From positions 1 through 64,000 of the forward strand of contig JAQUWL010000008.1 in assembly GCA_028692875.1 (NCBI GenBank): a stretch of 64,000 nucleotides of DNA. The letters are read 5' to 3'. This stretch comes from Sulfurospirillaceae bacterium (GTDB lineage: Bacteria > Campylobacterota > Campylobacteria > Campylobacterales > Sulfurospirillaceae). This document shows, one piece after another, positions 62,872-64,000 of the stretch; the first letter of the stretch is position 1; the number at the start of each line of letters is the position of its first letter. The notes below the pieces were generated by a model that made no database searches, had not been told where the DNA came from, and saw only the letters and a program-made list of their open reading frames with translations. The position numbers were made by a program, and so were the translations under genes.

Positions 62872-64000
62872 TCACATCCCCACTTTCAAAATATCAAACA
62901 AATAGTGTTGAATGGTTGGCTCTATTTTTGCCAAAAACCAATCTGGATAGATGCCCATCACAAAAATCAAAACCGAGAGTGGAAAAAGTGCCAAAATCTC
63001 CTTCTTGCCCAAATCCACCATTTTAGAGACATCATTATCGCTATCTTGCAAAATCGCTCGCTGAAACATCCAAAGCATAAAACTTGCTGCAACCAAAACC
63101 GTTAAGGTCGACACAATGCCAACGATATAGTTAAATTTAAAAATACCTAATATAATCAAAAGCTCTGAGACAAAACCATTTGTAGATGGAAGCCCTACGA
63201 TACAAAACATCATAATCGCAAAATACACGGTAAAAAATGGTGCTTTTTTGGCTATGCCGCCAAGTGCACTAATGGCTTTTATGCCCATATTTCGCTCCAT
63301 CACGCCAACCAACAAAAAGAGTCCGCCAGTTGCCATCGCATGTGCTACTATCAAAAAAACACTTCCGCTCATACCGTACATGTTGAGCGAAAAAACGCCT
63401 GCGACAATAAAGCCAAGATGCGACGCAGATGAGTAGGCAAACATTTTTTTGATGTTGTATTGCATTATGGCTGCGATTCCAAAGTAGATGAGTCCAAAAA
63501 CACCTATTCCCACAAAATATGGTGCGGATAGAACAAATATATCTGGAAAGATAGGCAACACAAAACGCAAAATACCATAAACTCCTAGCTTTGCCATGAT
63601 GGACGAGAAGATAAAAACGCCACCAGTTGGGGCATTTGAGTAGGTTTCAAGCAACCAAGTATGAAATGGAAAAAGCGGGATTTTAATGGCAAATGCCAAC
63701 ATAAATCCTACAAAAAGAAAAACTCTGTAACCATCTCTAATAGATGTAATATTTACAATATCGCTTAATTCAAAACTCCAAACTCCAAACTCATAATAAT
63801 ACGACACTCCCAAATACAAAATACAAACAAACATAAAAAGCGAACCAAACATAGTATATACGGTCACTTTGAGCGTTGAATAAATACGATTGCCGCTGCC
63901 AAAAAGCCCGATAATCATAAAAACAGGAAGCAACATAGCCTCCCAAAAAAAGTAAAACAGTATCAAATCTAGCGAAAAAAGCGTTCCGCAAATGCCAGAT
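62872..64000 (-). CDS. nuoM: NADH-quinone oxidoreductase subunit M (5' end outside window)
   Basis: At least 376 residues are visible and the frame stays open to the window edge (SGICGTLFSLDLILFYFFWEAMLLP); NuoM is usually about 490-500 residues, so about 120 are missing. The key Glu lies in FYFFWEAMLLPVF, the key Lys in FAIKIPLFPFHTWLLETYSNAPTGGVF, and SASHLGFIVAGVF follows. Several membrane segments. Proton channel of the membrane arm. Precedes nuoN by 3 bases in the same direction. Confidence 0.95.
   Translation of the reverse strand, partial: SGICGTLFSLDLILFYFFWEAMLLPVFMIIGLFGSGNRIYSTLKVTVYTMFGSLFMFVCILYLGVSYYYEFGVWSFELSDIVNITSIRDGYRVFLFVGFMLAFAIKIPLFPFHTWLLETYSNAPTGGVFIFSSIMAKLGVYGILRFVLPIFPDIFVLSAPYFVGIGVFGLIYFGIAAIMQYNIKKMFAYSSASHLGFIVAGVFSLNMYGMSGSVFLIVAHAMATGGLFLLVGVMERNMGIKAISALGGIAKKAPFFTVYFAIMMFCIVGLPSTNGFVSELLIILGIFKFNYIVGIVSTLTVLVAASFMLWMFQRAILQDSDNDVSKMVDLGKKEILALFPLSVLIFVMGIYPDWFLAKIEPTIQHYLFDILKVGM

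Noticed and set aside
1-64000. CRISPR array
   Set aside because: No regularly spaced direct repeats with unique spacers were seen; the TACATGTA copies are irregular and too short.

Overview
The window looks like chromosome from a free-living or versatile Campylobacterota (formerly Epsilonproteobacteria). The evidence is a Wolinella-type frdCAB fumarate reductase, a fused ResB/CcsA cytochrome c biogenesis protein, tandem dynamin-like GTPases as in Campylobacter jejuni, a Campylobacterota-restricted DUF2603-like gene in a hemB-argF-hemN operon, a fused nuoCD gene, several A/T-rich OprD-like porins, and a tmRNA tag ending in AYAVA. By eye the base composition is A/T-rich. Genus cannot be fixed from the sequence; Sulfurospirillum- or Sulfurimonas-like relatives are plausible guesses.

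Layout. 1-775: tail of a transposase running into a consensus sigma-70 promoter, then six tRNAs (Lys, Glu-TTC, Val, Asp, Lys, Glu-CTC). 781-9049: small membrane protein, ccsBA, three tandem porins with their own terminators, and decayed remnants of an MNT/HEPT-type toxin-antitoxin pair. 9321-14668: C4-dicarboxylate-type TRAP transporter dctPQM with divergent two-component genes. 14819-25904: lipoprotein, tmRNA, serC-serA, mlaA-mlaC, trpA with an Hpt protein, panB-ruvB-perM, an EamA exporter and an MscS channel. 25894-37929: dynamin-like pair, frdCAB, lgt, and a diguanylate cyclase with three periplasmic binding domains. 38041-41448: Hsp20, a Crp/Fnr regulator, YchJ-like protein and a small defence/toxin-antitoxin patch (AbiEii-type pair, RelE/Phd pair, truncated fragment). 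41476-46574: hemB-argF-DUF2603-hemN-FeS operon, divergent from ribA-mscL. 47788-56300: nickel superoxide dismutase with its maturation protease, a NIT-domain chemoreceptor, rsmG and a run of small overlapping genes ending in htpX, a degenerate GGDEF protein, alr and a Csd6-like peptidoglycan enzyme. 56437-64000: complex I genes arranged as two convergent groups, nuoA-B-CD-E-F on plus and nuoM-N on minus, with a Crp/Fnr gene between.

How it fits together. The gene set describes respiratory anaerobic or microaerobic metabolism: C4-dicarboxylate uptake, fumarate reduction, cytochrome c maturation, an NADH-type complex I and oxygen-independent haem synthesis, with nickel SOD against superoxide. 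Most genes are tightly packed with 1-14 base overlaps, so operons are easy to read.

The most unusual signal is not a gene. The palindrome TACATGTA occurs 31 times by my reading, inside genes, between genes, inside tmRNA and over one start codon. A rough composition-based expectation is about two. It behaves like a highly iterated palindrome and deserves a genome-wide test.
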